A stretch of 64,000 nt of DNA from an uncultured Porphyromonadaceae bacterium. GTDB taxonomy: Bacteria > Bacteroidota > Bacteroidia > Bacteroidales > Muribaculaceae. Below are positions 10,907-22,600 of the stretch, in pieces; position 1 is the stretch's first letter; each line of letters begins with the position of its first letter. The notes below the pieces were generated by a model that worked only from the letters and a program-made list of their open reading frames with translations, ran no database searches and was not told the origin of the DNA. A program made the position numbers and the translations under genes. The stretch is taken from NCBI GenBank assembly GCA_947175695.1, contig CAMWNT010000001.1, forward strand, positions 1 through 64,000, written 5' to 3'.

Positions 10907-12121
10907 TCACTCCTCGATCTCTACCTCGAAGTCATCGCCGAAGAGATCCTGGCGACCGCCGTCGGCTCCGTCGAAAAACGAATCGTCGTCGCCTTCCGAA
11001 TCATCACGCTCTTCATCATCCAATGTGTCGCGCACTGTCTCCTTGCCGGGAAGGAAAGGATTGGGCTGCTGCTTCTCCGACGCACTGGATTCGGCAAGTT
11101 GAGCGCGTACTTTGGCGGAAAGCTCGTCCATCAATTCGGGATTATCCTGGATCACACGCTTCACAGCATCCCGGCCTTGGCCGAGTTTAGAGCCGTTATA
11201 ACTGAACCACGCTCCCGACTTCTTGACAATACCCATTGCCACGGCCATGTCGAGCACCTCGCCCGATCGAGAGATGCCCTCGCCGAACATTATATCGAAC
11301 TCCGCCTTCTTGAAGGGGGGAGCAACCTTGTTCTTGACCACCTTCACCTTTACAAGACGGCCTACCGGATTATCGCCATCCTTGATGATCTGACCCGGAC
11401 GGATATCGATTCTGACAGAAGCATAGAACTTCAGTGCATTACCGCCCGTAGTCGTCTCCGGATTGCCAAACATCACGCCGATCTTCTCACGCATCTGGTT
11501 GATAAAGATGCAACATGTGCGTGTGCGCGAGATCGAACCCGTCAGCTTACGCATCGCCTGGCTCATCAGGCGGGCGTGGAGGCCGACATTCTTCTCTCCC
11601 ATCTCACCCTCGATCTCCGCTTTCGGAGTCAGAGCCGCGACAGAGTCGATCACAAGCACATCGATCGCGCCCGAATTAATCAGCTGCTCTGCAATGTCGA
11701 GAGCCTGCTCGCCATTGTCGGGCTGTGCAATCCAGAGATTGTTGACATCGACGCCAAGCTTCTCGGCATAGAAACGGTCGAATGCATGCTCGGCATCAAT
11801 GATCGCACAGATGCCACCCTGCTTCTGCGCCTCTGCAATGACATGGATCGCAAGTGTGGTCTTACCCGACGACTCCGGTCCATAGATCTCTGTAATACGA
11901 CCGCGCGGCAGGCCGCCGATACCAAGTGCGAAGTCCAGGCCGATCGAGCCCGTAGAGATCGACTCCACATCCTGCACCTTATCGTCGCCAAGACGCATGA
12001 TCGCTCCCGATCCGAAATCCTTCTCGAGATGAGCCATTGTCATGCTCAGCGCCTTCTTCTTCGCCTCCAGATCGCTGATCCGGCCGGCTGCTGCCTTATT
12101 ATCTACTTTCTTCTTTGCCAT
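10907..12121 (-). CDS. recA: Recombinase RecA
   Basis: [29 protein letters not shown]; acidic C terminus. Confidence 0.97.
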   Translation of the reverse strand: MAKKKVDNKAAAGRISDLEAKKKALSMTMAHLEKDFGSGAIMRLGDDKVQDVESISTGSIGLDFALGIGGLPRGRITEIYGPESSGKTTLAIHVIAEAQKQGGICAIIDAEHAFDRFYAEKLGVDVNNLWIAQPDNGEQALDIAEQLINSGAIDVLVIDSVAALTPKAEIEGEMGEKNVGLHARLMSQAMRKLTGSISRTRTCCIFINQMREKIGVMFGNPETTTGGNALKFYASVRIDIRPGQIIKDGDNPVGRLVKVKVVKNKVAPPFKKAEFDIMFGEGISRSGEVLDMAVAMGIVKKSGAWFSYNGSKLGQGRDAVKRVIQDNPELMDELSAKVRAQLAESSASEKQQPNPFLPGKETVRDTLDDEERDDSEGDDDSFFDGADGGRQDLFGDDFEVEIEE

Positions 12122-12310
12122 TATATCGTAGTTTTATTATTTGTATCGTGGTTTGTTTTTTGCAAAATTACAAATCTGCGCGGCAATATCCTAATTTATC
12201 AATGATTAAATTCATCCTATCCCACTTAAATATTCTTAAATTTTAGCACTCTACTGCCAAATTCTTGCAGTCACTGCAACTATATTGCAGTGACCCCTTT
12301 TCAAAAAAAA

Positions 12311-12334
12311 GACGACGGCAATGATGCCGTCGTC
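12311..12334 (-). terminator. Intrinsic terminator downstream of pgi
   Basis: 10-bp perfect stem GACGACGGCA/TGCCGTCGTC followed on the minus strand by T8. Confidence 0.85.
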
Positions 12335-12406
12335 TCAGTTATAACTTATTCACGACTTTATCCGGCGCTGCGCGGGCAAAACCACACGGCGACAGATTCT
12401 TTCGGA

Positions 12407-13762
12407 TCAGAGTTTTGCCTTGATGGCCTCGGTCTCTTTTTCATAACCGGGCTTTTCGAGAAGAGCAAACATGTTCTTCTTGTAGGCCTCCACACCGGGC
12501 TGATTGAAGGGGTTGACACCCAGCATATAGCCGCTGATGCCGCAAGCCTTCTCGAAGAAGTAGATCAGCTGGCCGAGCACAAACTCATCGAGCTTGTCGA
12601 GCTTGATCTGCATATTGGGCACTCCACCCTCGACGTGAGCGATCTTTGTGCCGAGTTCGGCCATCTTGTTGACTTCGTCGATATTCTTGCCTGCGAGATA
12701 GTTGATGCCGTCGAGATTCTCTGCATTCTCAGGAACACGCACCGACACTGCGGGCTTATTGACTGAAAGCACTGTCTCGAAGATCGAACGCTCGCCCTCC
12801 TGGATCCACTGGCCCATCGAGTGAAGGTCGGTTGTATTGTCGACGCTTGCGGGGAAAATACCCTTGCCATCCTTGCCCTCGCTCTCGCCATAGAGCTGCT
12901 TCCACCATTCTGCGAAGTAATGGAGCTTCGGATTGTAGTTGACAAGGAGCTCGATCTTCTTGCCCGACTGATAAAGAGCGTTACGCACGCGGGCATATGT
13001 CATTGCGATGTTGTCTTCGCCGGGATGCGCAGTGGATTTCTCCATCTCTGCGGCGCCTTCGATCAGCTTGGCGATATCGTGGCCGGCGACAGCGATCGGG
13101 AGCAGACCTACGGGAGTCAGCACCGAGAAACGTCCGCCGACATTGTCGGGGATGACGTAAGTCTCATAACCCTCCTTATCGGCCATGGCGCGGAGTGCGC
13201 CCTTGTTGGCGTCGGTGATAGCCACGATGAGATCCTTCGCAGCATCCTTGCCGGCCTGCTTCTCAAGCTGATCCTTAAGGATACGGAATGCGATGGCGGG
13301 TTCGGTGGTTGTGCCCGACTTGGAGATCACGATGATACCGAATTTCTTGCCTTCGAGGAGCTTCTGGAGTTCGGCTGTGTATTCCTCGCCGATATTCTGT
13401 CCGGCATAGAGGAGCTTCGGCTCCTTCGGACGCGGAGCATAGAAGTCGGCGAAGCTGTCGGAAAGAGCCGTAGTGACGGCCTTCGCGCCGAGATAGCTGC
13501 CGCCGATGCCGATGCACACTACATAATCGCAGTTCTCACGAAGGCGAGCGGCTGTAGCGTTGATGCGGTCGATGAGTTCGTTTGAAGTCTCGGAAGGAAG
13601 ATTGACCCAGCCGATAAAATCGGAACCCTCGCCCGAACCCTCGGCGAGCTTGGTGATTGCCTCTACAGCAGCCGCTTCGTTGGCCTTGAACTGAGCGTCA
13701 GCGAAATAGACTGCGTCCTGAATATTCAGATTGATTGATTTCATAATTTCTATATCTGTCAA
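12407..13762 (-). CDS. pgi: Glucose-6-phosphate isomerase
   Basis: [38 protein letters not shown]. Confidence 0.95.
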   Translation of the reverse strand: MTDIEIMKSINLNIQDAVYFADAQFKANEAAAVEAITKLAEGSGEGSDFIGWVNLPSETSNELIDRINATAARLRENCDYVVCIGIGGSYLGAKAVTTALSDSFADFYAPRPKEPKLLYAGQNIGEEYTAELQKLLEGKKFGIIVISKSGTTTEPAIAFRILKDQLEKQAGKDAAKDLIVAITDANKGALRAMADKEGYETYVIPDNVGGRFSVLTPVGLLPIAVAGHDIAKLIEGAAEMEKSTAHPGEDNIAMTYARVRNALYQSGKKIELLVNYNPKLHYFAEWWKQLYGESEGKDGKGIFPASVDNTTDLHSMGQWIQEGERSIFETVLSVNKPAVSVRVPENAENLDGINYLAGKNIDEVNKMAELGTKIAHVEGGVPNMQIKLDKLDEFVLGQLIYFFEKACGISGYMLGVNPFNQPGVEAYKKNMFALLEKPGYEKETEAIKAKL

Positions 13763-13889
13763 AATAAAGATTTATATACATTAATAACGTCCCCCCTCTG
13801 CGGGCGACTCTGTGATTGTCGGCTCTTAACGCCCCCCTGTCAGATATTCTCTGGCGAGGGTCCTCACCGATATCGATGAGGGCGCGGCG

Positions 13890-14894
13890 TCAGGAGAAGG
13901 TGTCGGTGATACGGTCGATCGCACGGCGTCCGGAGCGTCCCTCATAAAGGATGGAATACATGCAGTCGAGAATAGGCATCTCGACACGCACCGAATCGCG
14001 ATTGATTTCATAGATACACTTTGTGCCGTAATATCCTTCGGCCACCATAGCCATCTCCATCATTGCCGCCTTCACGCTATACCCCTTTCCGATCATCGAG
14101 CCGAAATTGTGGTTGCGCGAGAATTTGCTGTAGGCCGTGACAAGCAAATCGCCCAGATATGCCGAGCGGTCGATATCACGATCGGGCATCGGGGAGATTG
14201 CATCCACAAAACGCCTCATCTCGCGGATGGCGTTACACACCAGCATTGCCATGAAGTTATCTCCGGCCTTCATGCCGTTGACTATGCCTCCGGCGATGGC
14301 GTAGACATTCTTCAGCACCGCGCCATATTCAATTCCCGCGACATCCGACGATATGATCGTCTTCAGCTTCGGGCCCGCAATAAGCGAGGCGAACTCACGG
14401 CTATGGGTGGTGTTGTGGCAGCCGATCGTCAGATAGCTCAGACGTTCGAGCGCCACTTCCTCGGCGTGGCATGGGCCTCCGATGACCATCAGATGCTCAT
14501 CATCGCAGTCAAACCGCGATGCGAAATAATCGGTCACGATCATATTCTCATCGGGCACGATCCCCTTCACCGCCGACACGATATATTTCTTCGATATATC
14601 GCGGCGTATGTCGTCGGCGATACCTTTCAGATAGGGCGACGGGAGCGCCACAACCAGTGTGTCGGCCATATCGCAGGCCTCATTGATATCAGAGGTGAAA
14701 TCAATTCTTTCGATATCAAAACTGACATCCGAGAGATACACCGGATTATGGCGATAGCGGATGAAATCGTCAATGCGGTCCTGACGATGGATATACCACA
14801 CGATACGATCGCAATTTTTCAGCAGGAGCTTGGCCAATGCCGTGGCCCAGCTTCCGCCGCCGATAACTCCTATTTTGCCTAATTCTCTGTTCAT
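13890..14894 (-). CDS. gpsA: NAD(P)H-dependent glycerol-3-phosphate dehydrogenase
   Basis: GVIGGGSWATALAKLL, GPCHAEEV, LKNVYAIAGGI; start reassigned to MNRELGK. Confidence 0.92.
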   Translation of the reverse strand: MNRELGKIGVIGGGSWATALAKLLLKNCDRIVWYIHRQDRIDDFIRYRHNPVYLSDVSFDIERIDFTSDINEACDMADTLVVALPSPYLKGIADDIRRDISKKYIVSAVKGIVPDENMIVTDYFASRFDCDDEHLMVIGGPCHAEEVALERLSYLTIGCHNTTHSREFASLIAGPKLKTIISSDVAGIEYGAVLKNVYAIAGGIVNGMKAGDNFMAMLVCNAIREMRRFVDAISPMPDRDIDRSAYLGDLLVTAYSKFSRNHNFGSMIGKGYSVKAAMMEMAMVAEGYYGTKCIYEINRDSVRVEMPILDCMYSILYEGRSGRRAIDRITDTFS

Positions 14895-15139
14895 TTCCAA
14901 GAGTATGCGTTGCGGGCCGCGAGGTGTCGCGCGGGGGGACACTCCCTCCGCCGCTATCGGATACCCTCTCAATCGAACAACATTCAGAATATCCGGAATG
15001 TTGCTCCCTCCGGCGCCTTAATTGCCGGAGGGTGTCACTATTTAACACGATTCAAGGAATCGTAACATCCGTTTCACGATGCGCATCAGAGCGCTCTGCC
15101 TGATGCGGGCGCGTCGGGCGCGACCTTGGGTTAGTTCGA

Positions 15140-16702
15140 TCAGACTTCCTCAGAATCGGGATTCTCTCCCTCTTCCTCCTTGGAGCTCTTCTTTTCAGGA
15201 CGCATCTGCGGGAAGAGAAGCACTTCCTGAATCGTCGACTGGCCTGTCAGCAGCATTGCGAGGCGATCCATGCCGATGCCCATACCCGATGTCGGGGGCA
15301 TGCCATATTCGAGCGCGCGGATAAAGTCGGCGTCGATGATCATTGCCTCGTCGTCGCCCTTGTCGGCGAGTCGCATCTGCTCTACGAAGCGTTCATACTG
15401 ATCGATCGGATCGTTGAGCTCGGAATAGGCGTTGGCAAGCTCCTTGCCGTTGACCATCAGCTCGAAGCGTTCGGTCAGCTCGGGATTGTCGCGATGGCGC
15501 TTTGTCAGCGGCGACATCTCGATCGGATAGTCGATGATGAATGTCGGCTGGATAAACGAGCCCTCGCATTTCTCGCCGAAGATCTCGTCGATCAGTTTTC
15601 CCTTGCCCATCGAAGGCTCGACTTCGATGCCGTTTTCCTTGCAGAATGCGCGGAGTTCATCCTCGCTCTTGCCGGTGATGTCGAAGCCGGTGGCGTCGAG
15701 AATCGCCTGAGTCATAGTGACTCTCTTATAGGGAGCCTTGAAATCGATCTCGCGGTCGCCGACTGTGACTTTGGTTGTGCCGTTGACATCGAGAGCGATC
15801 TTTTCAAGCATCTTCTCGGTGAAGGCCATCATCCAGTTATAGTCTTTATAGGGCACATAGATCTCCATGCAGGTGAACTCCGGATTATGGGTGCGGTCCA
15901 TGCCTTCGTTGCGGAAGTTGCGCGAGAATTCATAGACTCCGTCGAAGCCGCCGACAATAAGGCGCTTGAGATAGAGTTCGTTAGCGATGCGGAGATAGAG
16001 GGGAATGTCGAGCGCGTTGTGATGAGTGATGAAGGGGCGCGCGGCGGCTCCGCCCGGAATCGACTGAAGCACCGGAGTGTCAACCTCCAGATAGCCATGG
16101 CCGTTGAAATATTCGCGCATCGAATTGAACATGCGCGTGCGCTTCTCGAAGATCTCCTTCACACCCTTGTTGACCACCAGGTCGACATAGCGGCGACGAT
16201 AGCGCATCTCCGGATCGGTGAAGGCGTCATAAGCCTTGCCATCCTTCATTTTGACCACCGGCAGCGGCCGGAGGCTCTTGCCGAGGAAGGTGATCTTGCG
16301 GGCATGGATAGTGATCTCGCCCATCTGGGTGCGGAACACAAAACCCTCGACGCCGATGAAATCACCGATATCCATCAGCTTCTTGAACACCACGTTATAG
16401 AAATCCTTATCCTCGCCCGGACAGAGTTCGTCGCGGCTCACATAGACCTGGATACGACCGCGGGCATCCTGCAGCTCCATAAACGAAGCCTTGCCCATGA
16501 TGCGGCGGCTCATGATTCGGCCGGCCACACGCACCTCGCGCGGAGGAGTCAGATCGTCGGAAAAGTTCTCGCGGATTTCGTCGGTATGACCCGTCACTTC
16601 ATATTCCGCAGCGGGAAACGGGTCGATTCCTCGTTCGCGGAGCGCTTCCATTGATCGGCGGCGCACTAATTCCTGTTCGCTTAATTCCTGATTGTTTGCC
16701 AT
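15140..16702 (-). CDS. lysS: Lysyl-tRNA synthetase (class II)
   Basis: FRNEGMDRTHNPEFTCMEIY; GMPPTSGMGIGMDRLAMLLT. Confidence 0.96.
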   Translation of the reverse strand: MANNQELSEQELVRRRSMEALRERGIDPFPAAEYEVTGHTDEIRENFSDDLTPPREVRVAGRIMSRRIMGKASFMELQDARGRIQVYVSRDELCPGEDKDFYNVVFKKLMDIGDFIGVEGFVFRTQMGEITIHARKITFLGKSLRPLPVVKMKDGKAYDAFTDPEMRYRRRYVDLVVNKGVKEIFEKRTRMFNSMREYFNGHGYLEVDTPVLQSIPGGAAARPFITHHNALDIPLYLRIANELYLKRLIVGGFDGVYEFSRNFRNEGMDRTHNPEFTCMEIYVPYKDYNWMMAFTEKMLEKIALDVNGTTKVTVGDREIDFKAPYKRVTMTQAILDATGFDITGKSEDELRAFCKENGIEVEPSMGKGKLIDEIFGEKCEGSFIQPTFIIDYPIEMSPLTKRHRDNPELTERFELMVNGKELANAYSELNDPIDQYERFVEQMRLADKGDDEAMIIDADFIRALEYGMPPTSGMGIGMDRLAMLLTGQSTIQEVLLFPQMRPEKKSSKEEEGENPDSEEV

Positions 16703-16764
16703 TGTGATATCTTATGATGGCAGCGCGGCTTGGGTAGGCCGGCCGCAAATTTGCGAATTTTCTA

Positions 16765-16796
16765 CAAAATTACTAAAAATTTCGCGCATAGGCAAA
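16765..16796 (-). promoter_or_regulatory. Candidate lysS promoter (proximal copy)
   Basis: Minus strand TTTG(CC) then ~20 nt then TAATTTTG (TAnnTTTG); identical copy at 16852-16883. Confidence 0.6.
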
Positions 16797-16897
16797 TAGC
16801 GCATGTCGGCCAAAGGCCGGTGCGCGGTGCCGGAGGCAATTTGACCTATCGCAAAATTACTAAAAATTTCGCGCATAGGCAAATAGCGCATGTCGGC
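16765..16897. repeat. Two perfect 46-bp direct repeats (16765-16810, 16852-16897), period 87 bp
   Basis: caaaattactaaaaatttcgcgcataggcaaatagcgcatgtcggc is identical in both copies. Confidence 0.95.
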
Positions 16898-16916
16898 GCG
16901 GTGCCTTTCTGAGTGA

Positions 16917-17717
16917 TTACTGTCTTGACGACTCCACAGCCGCGGCGATGCGGATAAAATCCTCCACATCAAGCCGCTCGGGACGCAATTCCATGATCGG
17001 ATCCGACATGAAGGGATTATCGGCCCCAAGCAATCCGCGCAGCGAATTGCGAAGAGTCTTGCGACGCTGCCCGAAACTCGTCTTGACAACATTCTTAAAC
17101 ACCTTCTCGTCGACTCCGAGCGTCGTGCGACTGTTGCGAGTCAGACGCAACACGCCGCTCATCACCTTCGGCGGTGGCGCAAACACCCCCGGCGGCACAC
17201 TGAACAGATACTCACATTCATACCATGCGCGAAGCAATACCGACAAAATGCCGTATACCTTCGATCCCGGGCCACTGCATATACGCTCCGCCACTTCCTT
17301 CTGCAACATACCCGCGACAACCGGAATGCGATCGCGATTGTCGAGCACCTTAAAGAAAATCTGCGACGAAATATTATAGGGATAATTGCCTATCAACGCG
17401 AACTCCTTCCCGTCGGCCAGCGAATCGAGATCAAGCTTCAGGAAATCAGCCTCCACCACATTGAGCGTCGGCATCTCACGCGATAGATACTCCACACTTT
17501 CAGAATCGAGTTCGACGGCTGTCACTTCGCGGCCCGAATCCACCAAAAACCGGGTGAGCACACCCATTCCGGGGCCGATCTCTACAACGGGAATCCCCCC
17601 CCACTCCCCGGCGTGAGCGCCGAGTTGTGAAGGGGAGATTGTAGCTGCGATTCGTGCCGCGATGTTAAGATCGGTCAGAAAATGCTGACCGAGATTTTTC
17701 TTGGCTCTTACCTGCAT
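16917..17717 (-). CDS. rsmA: 16S rRNA (adenine1518/1519) dimethyltransferase
   Basis: KKNLGQHFLTD, EIGPGMGVLTRFL, GNYPYNISSQI. Confidence 0.95.
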   Translation of the reverse strand: MQVRAKKNLGQHFLTDLNIAARIAATISPSQLGAHAGEWGGIPVVEIGPGMGVLTRFLVDSGREVTAVELDSESVEYLSREMPTLNVVEADFLKLDLDSLADGKEFALIGNYPYNISSQIFFKVLDNRDRIPVVAGMLQKEVAERICSGPGSKVYGILSVLLRAWYECEYLFSVPPGVFAPPPKVMSGVLRLTRNSRTTLGVDEKVFKNVVKTSFGQRRKTLRNSLRGLLGADNPFMSDPIMELRPERLDVEDFIRIAAAVESSRQ

Positions 17718-17770
17718 ATCAAGTTGTTTATGTCCGAATCCGGCGTTTGGTCAGGCATCAGAGGCCACTA

Positions 17771-17881
17771 AGCTCCTAAAGTCATTAAAGCCCTTAGAGT
17801 CCTTAAAGACCCTAACCCCTCCCATTCATGATTAATCATGATAACCCTAACGCCTAACACCTAAAACCTAACACCTAAAAC
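17771..17881. repeat. Second composite intergenic repeat (AGTCCTTAA-type 9-bp units, TCATGATTAATCATGA palindrome, CCTAAAA repeats)
   Basis: Five 9-bp units at 17771-17815; modules shared with 10690-10903. Confidence 0.85.
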
Positions 17882-17882
17882 C

Positions 17883-19103
17883 TCACTTGAGTTTTTTGGC
17901 GATGTCCTTGGGGAGCGCGTCGCGATTGACCACGATGCTGATTGTCTTTTCAAGGAAATATGGCTCGGAGACATAGAAATAGCCGTCATAGATCTGATTG
18001 GTATCCCAGGAGTTTTTCACCTTATAAAAGCGGTTGCCTTCCTGATCGGTGGCGATGCCCACGATCTCCATGCCATGGTCGTCGGTAGTCTCGAGATTGT
18101 CGAATGTGCGCTGACGGTCGGCCTGAGTGATCTCACGCTCTTTGACCGGACCCTGCACTTTGTTTTTCTCCTTCTCGCGGTCGGCGTCGGAGAGATGCAC
18201 CCAGCGCGCGAGCTCAGTGCCATCCATATCGGCCTCGGTGCGCTCCACGGGAAGCACAGCATAGCCCGACTTCCAGTTGAATGTCGGCTCCGACACGTCG
18301 GCGGCCCAAGCGATTGTGTAGCCATTCTCAAGAGCATGATCGAGCACCTGCTTGAAATCCTCGATCGGCACATTCCAGCTCTGGCTCCAACGCCAGTTGT
18401 CGGCGATCTCCATCGCGAAGGGGCGATAGAAGGGGTGATGCGTATAGCTTGTCAGGCTGATGAAATCCGCCGGCTTCAAGCCGAGCGATGCCGCATATTC
18501 GGCGGGAGTCCATGTCTTGCCTTCATATTGGAAAGTCTCGGGGAGCTTGCCGAAGTAAGCGTCGAGAATACCGTCGACGCCCGCTTCCCAGGCTGTCGAA
18601 AGATGCTTGTTGGGATTGGTCAGGATCGCGTCGAGATAAGCCTTGAGCGCGGCGGCGAGCTCATAATGGGAATGCTTCTTCTCGCCATAGTTCAGTCCGT
18701 CGTAGACCTCCTCGGGCACAATACCGTAATCCTCCACGGCGCCGAGCACATCGGCGAATCCGCCACCCTGGGCGAAGTTGATCTGACCCCCTGTGCGGAT
18801 ATATTTGCGCGCCTTCTCCTTATAATTATGGCGCACGATAAACATTTCGGAGAGATCTGTCTCCTTTCCGCCGCGACGGAGGATATCACTCTCAAGCTGC
18901 GCCACGCCGGAGAATGCCCAGCATGTGCCGGATTTGTTCTGATCCTTCACAGGAGTGTGGGGAAGGATCTTGACATCGGTGAATACAAAGCCCGCGCTGT
19001 CCGGGGCGAGGGGTTCTTCGTCCATGGCCGGAGCCTCCATGTAGGTGGCCGTCGCCGAAAGTGCCGGCAGGAGCAGAACCATCGGAAATAGTTTTGCGTT
19101 CAT
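17883..19103 (-). CDS. C1 family peptidase (PepC/bleomycin hydrolase-like)
   Basis: NKSGTCWAFSGVAQLESD catalytic Cys; DDHGMEIVG catalytic His; VKNSWD catalytic Asn. Confidence 0.9.
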   Translation of the reverse strand: MNAKLFPMVLLLPALSATATYMEAPAMDEEPLAPDSAGFVFTDVKILPHTPVKDQNKSGTCWAFSGVAQLESDILRRGGKETDLSEMFIVRHNYKEKARKYIRTGGQINFAQGGGFADVLGAVEDYGIVPEEVYDGLNYGEKKHSHYELAAALKAYLDAILTNPNKHLSTAWEAGVDGILDAYFGKLPETFQYEGKTWTPAEYAASLGLKPADFISLTSYTHHPFYRPFAMEIADNWRWSQSWNVPIEDFKQVLDHALENGYTIAWAADVSEPTFNWKSGYAVLPVERTEADMDGTELARWVHLSDADREKEKNKVQGPVKEREITQADRQRTFDNLETTDDHGMEIVGIATDQEGNRFYKVKNSWDTNQIYDGYFYVSEPYFLEKTISIVVNRDALPKDIAKKLK

Positions 19104-19412
19104 ATGGTAGATATAACTTTTATTTTGCTAAATTAATATATTTTATCGTGACTGCCAAAAAAAACGCATCTACCGATTTTTTCACCGGATTCTCGCCCGT
19201 GAAAGACTATATTGACATTTTGGAAAGAAAAAAATGGATGCGACTCTGATGGCTGCATTTATTTATGGCAAAATGTCAGACTCTGAAAACTATGTTTTAT
19301 AACATGGTTATTCGACCGTATCAATTTGAAAGTAAAAAAACTAACGATTTTTAATATTTGAGCGATTTTTCGCAAAAATTTTTAAACTTTCTTAAGAAAA
19401 ATCGCCTCAAGA

Positions 19413-19444
19413 TTGTTAATATTAAGGATATTTTAGTAACTTTG
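19413..19444 (+). promoter_or_regulatory. Bacteroidetes-type promoter for the susCD operon
   Basis: TTG 19413-19415, 21-nt spacer, TAACTTTG 19437-19444; about 240-nt leader. Confidence 0.65.
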
Positions 19445-19687
19445 CGGTGTCATAAAATATTTTTGGCGCCGAATTTCAATAGGTAGCAATTAGGTAGAGG
19501 CTCCTCTTTTGCTTCATTAGCTTACTGAAATAACCCGATCTCATCCTCTCCCTCCGGACCAAGGCATTCCATTCCGATGGCGCCTGATTCCGATTCCACT
19601 CCTCTCAGAGCTCGCGCGGCCGGTCTCATCCCGCGATAGCTCCGACAATCGAACTAAATGGTAACACAGAAATAATATGGTAAAAGT

Positions 19688-22600
19688 ATGAGAAAATTAG
19701 CAGCTCTTCTGATGACGCTTGTAGCGCTGTGTAGCTTCAGTGCGCTTGCTCAGACAATGACCTACCACGGAACGGTAGTTGACGCGGCCAATAATGAGCC
19801 GCTTATCGGAGTGACTGTAATGCCTATCGGCGGCGGCCAGGGCACAGTCACCGACATCGACGGCAACTTCGACATCTCGGTGCCTTCGAATGTACACAAA
19901 GCAAAATTCTCCTATGTCGGCTACAACCCTCAGGATGTGACCCTTTCCAACAACATGGTTGTGAAGCTCGCTTCCGAGACAAGCAACCTCGACGAAGTGA
20001 TCGTCGTGGCCTACGGCACAGCCAAGAAGTCGGCCTACACCGGCTCGGCTTCCGTTGTGAAGGCCGACGCGCTGGAGACTTCTCTCGTATCCAACGCTAC
20101 TGACGCTCTTAGCGGCAAGGTTGCCGGCGTCCAGATCCAGAGCTACAACGGCCAGCCGGGCACTTCGCCGACTGTCCTTATCCGCGGTGTCGGCTCGCTC
20201 AGCGCTTCCAACACTCCGCTCTATGTGGTCGACGGTATCCCCTACGACGGCGAAGTAGCCGACATCAACACTCAGGACATCGAGTCGATGACCGTGCTTA
20301 AAGACGCTGCCGCGGCAGCGCTCTATGGCGCCCGCGGCGCCAACGGCGTCATCCTCATCACTACCAAGAAGGGCCAGGCAGGCGCTCCCCGCGTCAATGT
20401 CGACATGCGTTGGGGCGCAAATTCCCGCGCTGTGCCCAACTATGACGTGATCAAGTCGACCGACTCATATGTCGAGCAGGTCTACAAATCGCTCTTCAAC
20501 GGCTTCTACTACAACAACTCTCAGACTGCGGATGCAGCCTATGCCACAGCCAACAGCATGATCGTGCCCCGTCTCGGCTATCAGGTCTACACTCTCCCCA
20601 ACGGCGAGAACCTCATTATGCCCTCCGGCAAGATCAACCCCAACGCGACTCTCGGCTATAACGACGGCTCCTATTATTATACTCCCGACGACTGGAACAA
20701 ACTCCAGCTCCGCAACGGCCTCCGCCAGGAATACAACCTCAGCGTAAACGGCGGTACCGACAAACTGACTTACTACCTCTCCGCAGCATATCTCGGCGAT
20801 GAAGGCCTCATGGAAGGCTCTCACTTCGACCGCTTCAGCACCCGCGCTTCTGTCGACTATCAGATCAAGGATTGGTTGAAGATCGGATCTTCGCTCAACT
20901 ACACCTACACCAACTCCGGTTATCCCGACGATCAGACCACTTCCAACTCTTCGGGCAACGCCTTCCTCATGGCCGACCAGATCGCTCCCTACTATCCGAT
21001 GTATGTGCGCGACGCAAACGGCAATATCATGACCAACGCCCAGACCGGTCTCCCCATCTATGACTACGGCAACGGCGACGGCTATGATCTCCTTTCCGCC
21101 GACGCCCGCCCCTTCCGCAACTGGATGAGCCAGTCGAACCCCCGCGGCGACCTCGCCTACAACACTGAAGACTATCTCTCCGACATCTTCAACGGCAAGT
21201 GGTATGTGCAGCTGACTCCCGTTGAGGGCCTCACACTGACCGGCACCGCCGGCCTCTACCTCAAGAACGAACGCTATCACGGCCTCGGCAACCCCTACTA
21301 CGGCCAGAGCTCGCAATATGGCGGCTCCGCTGTGCAGATGAACAACCGCTATCGCGCTCTCAACTTCCAGGGCCTCGCCCAGTATGCCCGCACATTCGCC
21401 GAAAAGCATGACTTCGATGTGCTCGTCGGCTATGAAAGCTACGACATGAACGCCGAAGTCCTCGAAGGTGTAGGCTACAACCTCTACATCCCCGATTCGT
21501 TCATGATGAACAACACCATCGACAACAAAGCAGTCTATGGATATGGCTACGATTACGCGACACGCGGTATCTTCGGCCGACTCAACTATACATTCGACAA
21601 CCGCTATTTCTTCAGCGCAAGTGTGCGCCGCGACGCTTCCTCAGTGTTCGCTCCCGGCCACCGCTGGGGTACTTTCTGGTCGGTTTCGGGCGCCTGGAAC
21701 ATTGCCGGCGAGCCCTTCATGGCCAACACAACCAACTGGCTCGATCAGTTGAAGCTCAAAGTTTCGTTCGGTCAGCAGGGTAACGACAACCTCGGCCGCG
21801 ACGACGAAACCAACCAGTATGCAATCTGCAAATACTACGCATGGGCCGACCAGTATAAGATCACCGGCGCCAACGGCGTATGGTCTGACGGCGAACTCGT
21901 CTACAAAGGCAATCCCGACATCACTTGGGAGACTTCCAACAACTTCAACGTCGGCGTTGACTTCAGCTTCCTGAAGGGCCTCGTAAGCGGTACGCTCGAA
22001 TACTTCAACCGCCAGACTTCCGACATGCTCTACAACAAGCCTGTCAGCCCCTCGCTCGGCTACACCACTCTTCCGATGAACATCGGCTCGATGCGCAACA
22101 ACGGCGTTGAACTCGAACTCAACGTCCGCCCCATCTCCAACCGCAACGTCACCTGGGACATCAACTTCAACATCACTACGGTCAACAACAAGGTGCTCAA
22201 GCTTCACCCCGACCTCCGCGGACAGCTCATCAGCGCCAACCGCATCTATCGTGAAGGCGAGTCGATGTATCAGCTCTATCTCGTCGACTACGCCGGCGTT
22301 GATCCCGCGACAGGTCTCGCTCTCTACTGGGACGCTGATCCCGTGCTCGACGCCGACGGCAACCAGCAGACCGACTCCTACGGCAATGTCATCGTAGGTG
22401 AAGAATACCTCTCGACCGACGCTTCCCACGCTTATAGCTACAACCGCAAATCTTCGGGCAACCTTATGCCCAAGGCCTATGGCGGCTTCGGCACTACCGT
22501 GAAGTTCTTCGGCTTCGACGTCACTCTCGCTTTCGCATATCAGTTCGGCGGCAAGATCTGGGACTACACTTACCAGGACCTCATGCACGGCGGCTCGACC

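Noticed and set aside
16712-17092. 126-aa ORF with repeated RYLPMREIFSNF
   Set aside because: It is an antisense/intergenic translation of the 46-bp duplication overlapping rsmA; not a real protein.
17815-17881. Telomere-like CCCTAA repeats
   Set aside because: Short, irregular and intergenic in the middle of the contig; better treated as part of the composite low-complexity repeat.
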